Source: Mycobacterium bourgelatii
Lineage (GTDB): Bacteria; Actinomycetota; Actinomycetes; Mycobacteriales; Mycobacteriaceae
Length of the DNA stretch: 64,000 bases
NCBI RefSeq assembly: GCF_010723575.1
Contig: NZ_BLKZ01000001.1
Location: 4,836,001-4,900,000, forward strand
Direction of reading: 5' to 3'
Position 1 is the first letter of the stretch; the number at the start of each line of letters is the position of its first letter. This document shows positions 33,754 to 42,336 of the stretch, in pieces. Both the position numbers and the translations under genes were made by a program. The notes under the pieces are model-generated. The model was not told the DNA's origin. It worked only from the letters and a program-made list of their open reading frames with translations, and searched no databases.

Positions 33754-33822
33754 GTGGCCAGCTTAGTTTGCGGAAGCCGTAGCTTTTGTGTCTGCTCGAC
33801 GGGGGAAGTAGCCTGTTCGTCC

Positions 33823-34767
33823 GTGACTGGAGCTGCAGGTATTGGGGTCGCGACCCTCGCTTCCGACGGTTCGGTCCTCGATGTCTGGTTCCCCGCGCCG
33901 GAACTGACGGGGCCGGGGACCAGTGCCACCACGCGATTGGCCTTGTCCGACGTTCCCGCCGAGCTGGCCGCGCTGGTCGGCCGCGACGACGACCGCAGCA
34001 CCGAAACCGTCGCCGTTCGCACGGTGATCGGCTCGCTGGACGATGCGGCCGCCGACGCCTACGACGCCTACCTGCGACTGCACCTGCTGTCGCACCGGTT
34101 GGTGGCGCCGCACGGACTGAACGCCGGCGGCTTCTTCGGTGTATTGACCAATGTGGTGTGGACCAACCGGGGTCCCTGCGCTGTCGAGGGGTTTGAAGCG
34201 GTGCGGGCCCGACTACGCCGCACCGGTCCGGTGACGGTGTACGGGGTCGACAAGTTCCCCCGGATGGTCGACTACGTGGTGCCTTCCGGTGTGCGCATCG
34301 CCGACGCCGACCGGGTACGCCTGGGCGCCCACCTGGCCCCCGGCACCACCGTGATGCACGAGGGGTTCGTCAACTTCAACGCCGGCACTCTGGGCGCATC
34401 CATGGTGGAGGGCCGAATCTCGGCGGGTGTGGTGGTTGGCGACGGATCCGATGTCGGCGGCGGCGCCTCGATCATGGGCACGCTGTCCGGTGGCGGCGAA
34501 GAGGTCATCTCTATTGGCAAGCGGTGTCTGCTCGGCGCCAACGCCGGAGTGGGTATTTCACTCGGCGACGACTGTGTGGTGGAGGCCGGGTTGTATGTGA
34601 CCGCCGGAACCAAGGTCACCCTGCCCGACGGCACGTCGGTCAAGGCGCGGGAACTGTCCGGCAGCAGCAATCTGTTGTTCCGCCGCAATTCGCTGACGGG
34701 CACGGTCGAGGTGGTCTCCCGAGACACCCATGGCATTGCACTCAACGAGGATCTGCACGCCAACTAG
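33823..34767 (+). CDS. dapD: 2,3,4,5-tetrahydropyridine-2,6-dicarboxylate N-succinyltransferase
   Basis: DapD transfers succinyl from succinyl-CoA to tetrahydrodipicolinate, two steps before DapE. The 314-aa protein has an N-terminal alpha/beta domain and a left-handed beta-helix of hexapeptide repeats (about residues 160-270, including GTLGASMVEGRISAGVVVG as a region), the trimer core that binds CoA. The C-terminus SVKARELSGSSNLLFRRN is nearly invariant. GTG 33823 gives the expected TGAAGIGVATL start. Its stop shares a CTAG with the stop of the convergent MFS gene, a 4-bp overlap. Confidence 0.95.
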   Translation: MTGAAGIGVATLASDGSVLDVWFPAPELTGPGTSATTRLALSDVPAELAALVGRDDDRSTETVAVRTVIGSLDDAAADAYDAYLRLHLLSHRLVAPHGLNAGGFFGVLTNVVWTNRGPCAVEGFEAVRARLRRTGPVTVYGVDKFPRMVDYVVPSGVRIADADRVRLGAHLAPGTTVMHEGFVNFNAGTLGASMVEGRISAGVVVGDGSDVGGGASIMGTLSGGGEEVISIGKRCLLGANAGVGISLGDDCVVEAGLYVTAGTKVTLPDGTSVKARELSGSSNLLFRRNSLTGTVEVVSRDTHGIALNEDLHAN

Positions 34768-36053
34768 ACGGCGGCGAGCTCCGCTCCGGCGGTTTCCGGA
34801 AGCCGGTAGGTACAGAGCAGGCTGACCAGCGCCAAGGCGGTCATCATCACGCCCAGCGCCCAGCTGCCGTAGGCCGTCATTAGGGTGCTGGCGATCAGCG
34901 GCGGTATCGCGCCGCCGGCGATGCCCGCCAGATTGCCCGCCAGCGCGGTGCCCGTATACCGATAGCGAGTGGCGAACAGTTCGGGGATGAACGACGCCGT
35001 GGGTCCGGCGCCGAAAGCCGCGACCGCATACATGCCGATAAGGGCAAGTGCGTACAGCTCGGGACGGCCGGAGTCGATCAGTGGCATGACCACCAGCGCC
35101 ACGGGCAGCGCCAGCGTCCGCCCCAGCAGCATGATGCGGCGGCGCCCCAATTGATCCGACAGCGCGGCCCCGAACGCGGCAAACACGATGCACGTCAACC
35201 CGCCCACCACGCCGTCGAACAATATGAGCCCGCGTGAATACCCCAGCTGGGTGCGGGCGTACGTGGCGAAGTAGGTGCTGGCCAGGTACACGAAGGCGAA
35301 GCCGCTCATGCCGGCGCCGGCGGCCAGGACAATCTCTCGGCGCTGCCGACGCAATACCTCGGCGACCGGCGCCTCCGATCCCCCGCTGCGAGCCTTCTCG
35401 CGCGCGAACACCGGTGTTTCGTCGATGTTGAGCCGGACATACAACGCGATCGCGATCAGCACCACGCTGACCAAAAACGGTATGCGCCAACCCCATTGCA
35501 TGAACGCCGGGCTGCGCTCCCCGATCGTGTAGTTCACGCCCAGAAAGGTCAGGCTGGTCACCACCAGCGCCGCTCCGCCGCCGATGATGGTGAACATGCC
35601 GTAAAGGCCGCGCTTGTCCGGGGGCGCGTACTCGGCGCTCAACAGCGCTGAGCCGGCGAATTCGCCCCCGACCGCAAACCCCTGCAGCAGGCGCAGGCCG
35701 GTCAGAATCAACGGAGCCGTTTGGCCGATGGCCGCCGCGCTCGGGACCAGGCCGACGCCCACCGTCGACACCGCCATGATCAGCAACGTGGCGACCAGGG
35801 TCTTCTTGCGGCCCAGCCGGTCCCCGTAGTGCCCGAAGACGGCCGCGCCGATCGGCCGGGTGACAAACGCCGCGGCGAAGGTGCCCATCGAGGCGACGGT
35901 GGCCACGGCCGGACTGAGATGCGGGAAGAAGACCGTCGGAAACACCAGCGCCGCGGCAGTCCCGTAGATCAGGAAGTCGTAGTACTCGATCGTCGAGCCG
36001 ACGAGACAGGCGGTCGCCACACGCTTCATCGATGTGAGGGGTGGGCTGTACAC
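34764..36053 (-). CDS. MFS transporter, metabolite:proton symporter type (Rv1200 type)
   Basis: This 12-helix major facilitator (429 aa from the chosen start) belongs to the MHS/shikimate-transporter group: GDRLGRKKTLV between helices 2 and 3, LRLLQGFAVGGEFAGSALLSAEYAP in helices 4-5 (region), and a second LGRRR loop between helices 8 and 9. The substrate is unknown; relatives carry small carboxylates or osmolytes. I chose GTG 36053 because TACCGT lies 6 nt upstream (leaderless) and the length matches the recalled homologue. A longer frame to 36203 would add 50 residues without a ribosome binding site. It converges on dapD with overlapping stops. Confidence 0.85.
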   Translation of the reverse strand: MYSPPLTSMKRVATACLVGSTIEYYDFLIYGTAAALVFPTVFFPHLSPAVATVASMGTFAAAFVTRPIGAAVFGHYGDRLGRKKTLVATLLIMAVSTVGVGLVPSAAAIGQTAPLILTGLRLLQGFAVGGEFAGSALLSAEYAPPDKRGLYGMFTIIGGGAALVVTSLTFLGVNYTIGERSPAFMQWGWRIPFLVSVVLIAIALYVRLNIDETPVFAREKARSGGSEAPVAEVLRRQRREIVLAAGAGMSGFAFVYLASTYFATYARTQLGYSRGLILFDGVVGGLTCIVFAAFGAALSDQLGRRRIMLLGRTLALPVALVVMPLIDSGRPELYALALIGMYAVAAFGAGPTASFIPELFATRYRYTGTALAGNLAGIAGGAIPPLIASTLMTAYGSWALGVMMTALALVSLLCTYRLPETAGAELAAV

Positions 36054-36434
36054 GGCACGACGGTATGTGATGACGCTTGGTCTTGCCCCGATTTCCGCCC
36101 GTGAAAATCCTGTCAACATCCTGGGACGCTCCGTCGACCGATGAAGCCGCAGTAAACGTTTACCCACCGCGCTTTTGAAACAATTAGTTAAGTTTGCTGA
36201 CACAATGGGTCAAATTGACTGTTGTAAGCGGGAGTCATCGAGGCTACGCAAGCCCAAACGGATGGCTGACGCTCCGGAGTGCCTCGAGTTCCTTCTCAGT
36301 GTCCTCGACTAAATCCATTCTACTGGACGGTATTAACGCGAATCGCGCTAAGCTTTCCTCGCAACGAGCACCATTGATCAAGGCGCCAAAATGCGCAGCA
36401 TGACAGGTGCTCGGGCACATGTCTGGAGGCTCTG
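36054..36434. promoter_or_regulatory. AT-richer divergent intergenic region with a 12-bp perfect palindrome
   Basis: GTAAACGTTTAC at 36152-36163 is a perfect palindrome about 100 bp upstream of the MFS start, a form used by LacI-like and other dimeric repressors. The region is AT-richer than its surroundings. On the other side, GGAGG lies 5 nt before the PE_PGRS start at 36435. No gene is supported inside. Confidence 0.45.
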
Positions 36435-38213
36435 ATGTCGTTTGTTGTTGTGGTGCAAGATTCGCTGGCTGTAGCTGCTGCCGATTTATCTCGTATTTGC
36501 TCCACATTAAATTCGGCCAATGCCGCGGCGGCCACCCAGACGACATCGGTAGTCGCAGCGGCCAGCGACGAAGTGTCGACGGCGATCGCGGCGTTGTTTT
36601 CCGGACACGCTCAGAGCTTCCAGCAGCTCAGTGCGCAGGCGGCGGCGTTTCATACGCAGTTCGTACAGGCACTGACTTTGGGCGCGGGGTCCTATGCCAA
36701 CGCCGAAACGGCCGCCGCCGCGGCACTGGCCAATCCGGCGGAGACGGTGCAGCAGGGCTTGCTCAACGCGATCAACGGGCCGGTCCTGGCCGCCACCGGA
36801 CGACCCCTCATCGGCAACGGGGCCAACGGCGCTCCGGGCACTGGTCAAAACGGTGCGCCGGGTGGATGGTTGTTCGGCAACGGCGGGGCCGGGGGTTCGG
36901 GTGTGCAGGGCCCCGATGGCGGGCCAGGCGGCGCCGGTGGGGCAGCCGGTCTGTGGGGCACAGGCGGGGCCGGCGGCGCCGGCGGGTTCGCGACAGCCTC
37001 CGGCGGGCGAGGCGGAGCGGGCGGGGCTGGCGGGGCCGGCGGCGAGTTCTGGGGCACCGGCGGGGCGGGCGGGCCCGGCGGTGCAGCCGCTCTGGGAATT
37101 GGCGGGTTCGGCGGAGCGGGCGGTATCGGCGGGTTATTTGGTGCTGGGGGCGCAGGCGGTGCCGGCGCACCGGGCGTCATCGGCGGGGACGGCGGCAACG
37201 GCGGCGCAGCGGGTTGGTTTGCCGGGCTGCTCAGCGGTAGCGGCGGCCACGGCGGGGCGGGCGGTTTCGGGGGCTTCGAGGGAGGTGCGGGCGGCCACGG
37301 CGGAGACGGTGGGCTGCTCGGGGGTAACGGCGGCGCCGGTGGCCCCGGCGGGGCCGCCGGGCGGGCTGGCAGCTTCGGCAATGGAGGAATCGGTGGCAAT
37401 GGCGGCAACGGGGGTCTGTTGTGGGGCAACGGCGGTGCCGGCGGGCCTGGCGGATCGACCGCTAGCGACGTGGGCGGTGGAGCGGGCGCAGCCGGCGGGG
37501 CGGGTGGTCATGCCGGCCTGTTCGGACACGGCGGTGTGGGTGGGGCCGGCGGCGCCAGTCCCGAGGGCCCCGGCGGGGGCGGCGGAATCGGCGGGCGGTC
37601 CGGCCTACTGTGGGGCAACGGCGGCGCGGGCGGCGCGGGCGGATCCAGCCTGACCGGCGCGGGTGCAGGCGGCGGGGCCGGCGGGGCCAGCGTGCTGATC
37701 GGCAACGGCGGCAACGCCGGTGTGGGCGGCACCGGCGCGACTCACGGAGGCACCGGCGTCGGTGGTACCAGCGGGCTGCTGTTGGGTGCGGACGGGTTCA
37801 ATGCCGCCGTCAGCACTAATCCCCTGCACATCCTGCAACAGCAGGCTCTCGTGGCCGTGAATGCGCCCATCCAGGCCCTGACTGGGCGCCCGCTGATCGG
37901 CAACGGCACACCCGCACCCGCGGGCAGCGGACTGCCAGGCTCCCCCGGCGGATGGTTGCTCGGCGACGGCGGGGCCGGTGGTTCAGGCGGGCCGGGCGCG
38001 CGAGGTGGTGACGGCGGGGTTGCCGGCCTGTGGGGTACCGGCGGCACCGGTGGGGCGGGTGGAAGCTCGTCAACCGGTGACGGTGGGGCCGGCGGTAACG
38101 GTGGGGCGGGCGGGCTGCTGTTCGGTTCCGGCGGGATTGGCGGCAACGGCGGGTTAACCACCTTCGCAGGCGCGGTTGGGGGTGGGGCGGTAACGGTGGG
38201 GCCGGAGCGCTGA
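36435..38213 (+). CDS. PE_PGRS family protein, 5' part before a frameshift
   Basis: The 592-aa product starts with a normal PE domain (residues 1-95, MSFVVVVQDSLAVAAADLSR) and linker GRPLIGNG (about 122-129), then GGX repeats. At about 37800-37910 a second copy of the linker appears (NPLHILQQQALVAVNAPIQA, then TGRPLIGNG), so the gene looks like a fusion of two PE_PGRS genes with the second PE domain lost. The frame ends at 38213 after AVTVGPER. The Gly-rich coding continues at once in another frame, pointing to a 1-bp loss in the G runs at 38178-38187. A GGAGG ribosome binding site precedes ATG 36435. Confidence 0.85.
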   Translation: MSFVVVVQDSLAVAAADLSRICSTLNSANAAAATQTTSVVAAASDEVSTAIAALFSGHAQSFQQLSAQAAAFHTQFVQALTLGAGSYANAETAAAAALANPAETVQQGLLNAINGPVLAATGRPLIGNGANGAPGTGQNGAPGGWLFGNGGAGGSGVQGPDGGPGGAGGAAGLWGTGGAGGAGGFATASGGRGGAGGAGGAGGEFWGTGGAGGPGGAAALGIGGFGGAGGIGGLFGAGGAGGAGAPGVIGGDGGNGGAAGWFAGLLSGSGGHGGAGGFGGFEGGAGGHGGDGGLLGGNGGAGGPGGAAGRAGSFGNGGIGGNGGNGGLLWGNGGAGGPGGSTASDVGGGAGAAGGAGGHAGLFGHGGVGGAGGASPEGPGGGGGIGGRSGLLWGNGGAGGAGGSSLTGAGAGGGAGGASVLIGNGGNAGVGGTGATHGGTGVGGTSGLLLGADGFNAAVSTNPLHILQQQALVAVNAPIQALTGRPLIGNGTPAPAGSGLPGSPGGWLLGDGGAGGSGGPGARGGDGGVAGLWGTGGTGGAGGSSSTGDGGAGGNGGAGGLLFGSGGIGGNGGLTTFAGAVGGGAVTVGPER

Positions 38214-38989
38214 TGGGCGCCGGCGGACACGGCGGTACCGGCGGGACAGGGGCTGGCTTCGCGGGCACAGGCGGGGCCGGTGGCGCCGGTGGGACCGGCG
38301 GGCTGGCCGGCGCGGGCGGTGGCAACGGCGGGAGCGGCGGATTCGGAGATGGCGCATCGGGCGCCGGCGGAGCTGGCGGCAACGCAGGCATGTTGACCGG
38401 GGCCGGTGGCGCCGGCGGCGATGCGGGCACGTCCCCCGGGAACGCCGTTGGCGCGACGGGTGGAGCAGGCGGCAACGCCGGACTGCTGTTCGGCAACGGC
38501 GGCGCCGGCGGGCAAGGCGGAACGGTCTTGTCTCTCGCCGGTGCGACCGGTGGTGCCGGCGGCCACGGTGGCAACGGCGGGATGCTGATGTCCACGGGCG
38601 GCAACGGCGGCAACGGAGGACTCGGCAGCGGTGGTGGGGGCGTCGGCGGCAACGGCGGCAACGCGTTGCTGATCGGCAACGGCGGGACCGGCGGGATCGG
38701 CGGAGCCGCCCCGTTCCTCGGGGTAGCCGGGGCCGGTGGCAACGGTGGTCAGGGCGGTCAGCTGGTGGGCAACGGAGGCGCGGGCGGCGCCGGTGGGTCC
38801 GGCAAATTCCCCGTCTTGCCAGACCCCGGCACTACTGGCGGTAACGGCGGGGTCGGCGGTGGCGGAGGGCTCGTCGGCAACGGTGGCAACGGCGGCAACG
38901 GCGGCGACGGCGAGATTCCCGGCAGCCCCGGAGCCGGCGGTGCGGCCGGACCGATCTTGGGCTCCGACGGCGTCAACGGGCTGCCATAA
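38213..38989 (+). pseudogene. PE_PGRS 3' part in the shifted frame
   Basis: From about 38179 the GGX-repeat pattern continues in the +1-base-restored frame and ends normally at GPILGSDGVNGLP. It has no PE domain of its own. An ATG at 38213 overlaps the upstream stop as TGATG, so termination-reinitiation could in principle still make this 258-aa piece. It is more likely the tail of an 850-residue protein broken by one base, either in the genome or in the sequence data. Confidence 0.75.
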
Positions 38990-39025
38990 CGTCGCCCGCC
39001 GGCTTCTCGAGCATCGGCGAGCGTC

Positions 39026-39067
39026 CCCATATGTACGCCAAAACCCCGCAACAGACGTACATATGGG
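39026..39067. terminator. Long inverted repeat between convergent PE_PGRS and fadD36 genes
   Basis: CCCATATGTACG (39026-39037) and CGTACATATGGG (39056-39067) are perfect 12-bp arms around an 18-nt loop. It lies 36 bp after the PE_PGRS stop and 21 bp after the fadD36 stop on the other strand. There is no T tract. It could stop transcription from both sides or be a dispersed hairpin element. Confidence 0.55.
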
Positions 39068-39088
39068 CGCCCTCGCGCCCAGAAAAGC

Positions 39089-40492
39089 TCAGCCCTCCGC
39101 GAGCAATACCTTCTTGAGCACCTTGCCCAGCGCGTTACGCGGCAACGACTCCACGATGCGCACCTCGCGCGGCCGCTTGTGCATTGAAAGCTGTTCGGCC
39201 ACAAACTGAATGAGGTCATCAGGGCCAGCCGAGCCGACGACGTAGGCCACGATCCGCTGGCCCAGATCCTCGTCCGGGACGCCCACCACCGCGGCTTCCT
39301 CCACGCCCGGATGACCAAGCAGCACCGTCTCGATTTCGCCCGCGCCGATGCGGTATCCGCCCGACTTGATCAGGTCGACGGATTCTCGCCCGACGATTCG
39401 GTGCATGCCGCCGTCGTCGATGACGGCGACATCGCCCGTGCGATACCAGCCGTCGTCGTCAAACGCCTCGGCGGTGGCTTCCGGCCTGTTCAGATACCCG
39501 TCGAACAAGGTCGGTCCCCGAACCTGAAGCTTGCCAACGGTTTCACCGTCGTGCGGCACCTCGTTGCCGGCGTCGTCCAGCAGTCGCGTCTGCACACCCG
39601 CCAGCGGGAATCCCACCCAACCGGGGCGGCGTTCGCCGTCGGCGCGGGTCGACACGGTGATCAACGATTCCGATGCGCCGTAGCGTTCGATGGGTCGATG
39701 TCCGGTGAGCCGCTCCAGCCCTTCGAACACCGGCACCGGCAGCGCCGCGCTCCCGGATACCAACAGCCGTGCCGGGCGCAGGGCCTCGGCCGCAGCTTGG
39801 TCACGGACCACCCGCGACCACACCGTCGGGACGCCGAAATACAACGTCCCGCCAGCCGCCGCGTATCCGGCCGGTGTCGGTTTTCCCGTGTGCACGAAGC
39901 GATTTCCGACGCGCAGCGATCCAAGCAGACCCAGCACCAAGCCGTGCACGTGATACAGCGGCAGGCCGTGTACCAACACGTCGTCGGCCGTCCATTGCCA
40001 CGCCTCGGCCAACGCATCCAGGTCGGCGGCGATGGCCCGTCGGCTCACCTGAACACCCTTGGGCGCGCCGGTGGTGCCCGAGGTGTAGATCACCATCGCG
40101 ACGGCATCGGGCGACGGTTCGGGGTAGCGATGCCAGGAGCGTGCGTGCAAGCGCACCGGGATGTGCGGCAACCCTTCCAGCTCGTCGGGCACCGGCCCCA
40201 GCCAGGCCTGCGCGTCGGAGTCGGAAAGCATGTGCCGACGTTCGGCCACGCCGACGTCGGAAGGCACTGGGACGATGGGCACTCCGGCGATCAGGCAGCC
40301 GACGATGGCGAGCACGGTCGACGCCGTCGGCGTCGCAAGCACGGCGACGCGATGTGCGCCGGCGACGCGCTCGGCGACCGAGGTTGCCGCCCCCACCAGG
40401 TCACTGCGACTGAGGGTTACCCCGTCGATGCTGACCGCGTCGGCAATATCGGTGGCGTTGACGAGCGAAGGATTCAGTGAAGCCAGCAGCAC
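39089..40492 (-). CDS. fadD36: Acyl-CoA synthetase FadD36
   Basis: This ANL-superfamily ligase (467 aa, on the short side) activates a carboxylic acid with ATP and CoA. Motifs are YTSGTTGAPKGVQVS (about residues 135-149), RYGASESL (A5), GWYRTGDVA (A7), GRESVDLIKSGGYRIGAGEIE (A8, region) and the catalytic Lys near the C-terminus in LPRNALGKVLKK. The compact N-terminus recalls malonyl-CoA synthetase-like enzymes, so a short-chain substrate is possible. The start is GTG 40492. It follows the next hydrolase gene by 9 bp on the same strand, suggesting an operon of three (two hydrolases and this ligase). Confidence 0.92.
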   Translation of the reverse strand: MLLASLNPSLVNATDIADAVSIDGVTLSRSDLVGAATSVAERVAGAHRVAVLATPTASTVLAIVGCLIAGVPIVPVPSDVGVAERRHMLSDSDAQAWLGPVPDELEGLPHIPVRLHARSWHRYPEPSPDAVAMVIYTSGTTGAPKGVQVSRRAIAADLDALAEAWQWTADDVLVHGLPLYHVHGLVLGLLGSLRVGNRFVHTGKPTPAGYAAAGGTLYFGVPTVWSRVVRDQAAAEALRPARLLVSGSAALPVPVFEGLERLTGHRPIERYGASESLITVSTRADGERRPGWVGFPLAGVQTRLLDDAGNEVPHDGETVGKLQVRGPTLFDGYLNRPEATAEAFDDDGWYRTGDVAVIDDGGMHRIVGRESVDLIKSGGYRIGAGEIETVLLGHPGVEEAAVVGVPDEDLGQRIVAYVVGSAGPDDLIQFVAEQLSMHKRPREVRIVESLPRNALGKVLKKVLLAEG

Positions 40493-40501
40493 GTGTGCAG
40501 G

Positions 40502-41326
40502 TTACGCCGGACGCATCTCCGGATCGGCGGACGCATGCCGCTCGGGCGCCTCATCAACCTTCGGGAAGAACGGTCGCAGCACGGGCGGCGGCCGGAACGG
40601 CGCCCAGGAATCTGGGGACTGCGCCAACCGGTCGGCGATCGCCCAGATCACCGGCGGGTTGTGGCCGTAACCGATGTGACTGCTGCGCACGGCGATGTTC
40701 TCGGCACGTTCCGACGGCGGGTTCATGCACGTCCGCCAGGCCACCATGCCGTCCAACCGCGAGTAGATCGCGCTGGTGGGCACCGGCATGGGCTCGCGTT
40801 CCATCTGCAGCGGCAAATCGTGCTTCTCGGCGTGCAGGTGGGACAAGCGGTTGAAGCTCCAGGTGGAACGGGACTCGCTGGCGTGCCGCATCCCAAACGG
40901 GCTACCCAAGGTGATCACCTGCCGCACGGCAGACGGGTTCTTGCGGGCCAGATTCCGCGCGAAGATGCCGCCCAGACTCCACCCGATCACGCTGACCGGG
41001 GCCTGGTGTTGGGCCTGGAGCTTGTCGAGCAGTTCGCTCATCCCGTTGACGACCTTGGCCGTCGGACCGATGTTGCGCCCGAGTCCCCAGCCGTACGCCG
41101 GATACCCGAGCCGGTTCAGGATGCGCCGCAGGATCCAGGTGGACCCATCACCCGCCATCAGGCCGGGTAGCACCAGCACCGGGTGGCCGTCGCCGGCAGG
41201 CAGCACCCGCTGCAGCGGTAGGACGGTGAGCAGTTGCCCGTACTCGATGCCGGCGCGCGGTATGTCGGTCAGGTAGAGGAACAGCGCGGGGGCGTCGGCC
41301 GGACGGTTGTCGAAAGGCTGGGACAC
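40502..41326 (-). CDS. Alpha/beta-hydrolase-fold protein (Rv1192 type)
   Basis: This 274-aa protein has the lipase-like elbow GWSLGG (about residues 114-119) preceded by HPVLVLPGLMAGDGSTW (oxyanion region, about 48-64). The acid is probably in SRLDGMVAWR and the base the His in SSHIGYGHNP, as in PHB-depolymerase or triacylglycerol-lipase-like enzymes. No signal peptide is evident. The substrate is unknown. It lies between fadD36 and a second hydrolase on the same strand, consistent with an ester-cleaving role that yields acids for FadD36. Confidence 0.8.
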   Translation of the reverse strand: MSQPFDNRPADAPALFLYLTDIPRAGIEYGQLLTVLPLQRVLPAGDGHPVLVLPGLMAGDGSTWILRRILNRLGYPAYGWGLGRNIGPTAKVVNGMSELLDKLQAQHQAPVSVIGWSLGGIFARNLARKNPSAVRQVITLGSPFGMRHASESRSTWSFNRLSHLHAEKHDLPLQMEREPMPVPTSAIYSRLDGMVAWRTCMNPPSERAENIAVRSSHIGYGHNPPVIWAIADRLAQSPDSWAPFRPPPVLRPFFPKVDEAPERHASADPEMRPA

Positions 41327-41392
41327 GGCAATAGTTTGTCACATACAACCGCGTTGGCGATACACATTTGTATCGGATGGCTCACATGCGAA

Positions 41393-42307
41393 CTATTTCT
41401 GCAGTTCAGCGTCCCAAATCTCGATCAACGTGGCCAAGATCTCCTCGCCACGCCCCAAGCCGGCCAGGTGACTTTCGTCGGGCAGATGGAACAATCTGGC
41501 GTCGGGCAGCCGGGAGACAACGTGTTCGCCGTGCGAAAACGGGATGATGTGGTCGTGGTCACCGTGCCACCACCGGACCGGGACCTTCACCTCCTCGAGT
41601 CGAAATCCCCAGTCCCGGGCAAAGGCGATGATGTCGGCGAAGGGCGCGGCGAGCTGCTTGCGACTGCCGTTGAGCAGATCGTCGAGGAACATCGCCTTCA
41701 ACTCGGGCCGGGTCAGCAGATGGCGATCGGCCTCGGGCGACAACAAAGCGTAGATGTCCAGCGCGGGCGACGCGACCGGCCGGACGGCCCGGATCAACAG
41801 GGTCGCGCCGATCCGTAACGGGGCGCCGCCCAGCTTCAGCAACGGCGCCACCGCGTAGCCAAGGTCCATCAGCCCGCCTCGGATGGCATCCGGGCCTCGG
41901 GTCGGCGCAACACCGCCGAGCACCCCGGCTGTCACCACGCGGTCGGGCAGGCCGGCCGCGGCCGCCAACGCGTACGGACCCCCGCCGGATAGGCCCACGA
42001 CGGCCATCTTGTCGATGCCCAGCGTGTCGGCGATGGTCCGCAGGTCGTCGGCGAAAGCCAAGATGCATTCGTACTGATAGGGCGTCGAGGAGCCGATTCC
42101 CGGCCGGTCGACGCCGATCAGACGGATGTCGTTTTCCTCGGCGTAGACGCGGGCTTCGGTGGGGATTTGCCGACGCGCGCCGGGAGTTCCGTGCAGCCAG
42201 AAGACCGCGCGTCCTTGTGGGGCGCCGAACTCGGCGAATCCGATCTGCCGGTCCTCACCGACAGCGATATTCCCCTCGAGCTTGGGGCGGGCAATCGGTA
42301 CGACCAT
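41393..42307 (-). CDS. Alpha/beta hydrolase with canonical triad (Rv1191 type)
   Basis: This 304-aa protein is a standard alpha/beta hydrolase: oxyanion motif WLHGTPGAR (about residues 37-45), nucleophile elbow GLSGGGPYA (about 105-113), acid in HGDHDHIIPF and base His in DESHLAGL near the C-terminus. The pattern resembles epoxide hydrolases, haloperoxidases and proline iminopeptidases; I cannot tell which reaction it runs. It lies 29 bp downstream of the aldehyde dehydrogenase gene on the same strand, and 66 bp upstream of the next hydrolase. Confidence 0.85.
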   Translation of the reverse strand: MVVPIARPKLEGNIAVGEDRQIGFAEFGAPQGRAVFWLHGTPGARRQIPTEARVYAEENDIRLIGVDRPGIGSSTPYQYECILAFADDLRTIADTLGIDKMAVVGLSGGGPYALAAAAGLPDRVVTAGVLGGVAPTRGPDAIRGGLMDLGYAVAPLLKLGGAPLRIGATLLIRAVRPVASPALDIYALLSPEADRHLLTRPELKAMFLDDLLNGSRKQLAAPFADIIAFARDWGFRLEEVKVPVRWWHGDHDHIIPFSHGEHVVSRLPDARLFHLPDESHLAGLGRGEEILATLIEIWDAELQK

Positions 42308-42336
42308 GCCCGAAGCTTTTCACGAGCGTGTGTCCG

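Noticed and set aside
39311..40480. 389-codon plus-strand frame opposite fadD36
   Set aside because: FadD36 has all adenylate-forming motifs; the opposite frame has none and is a typical third-position-GC shadow.
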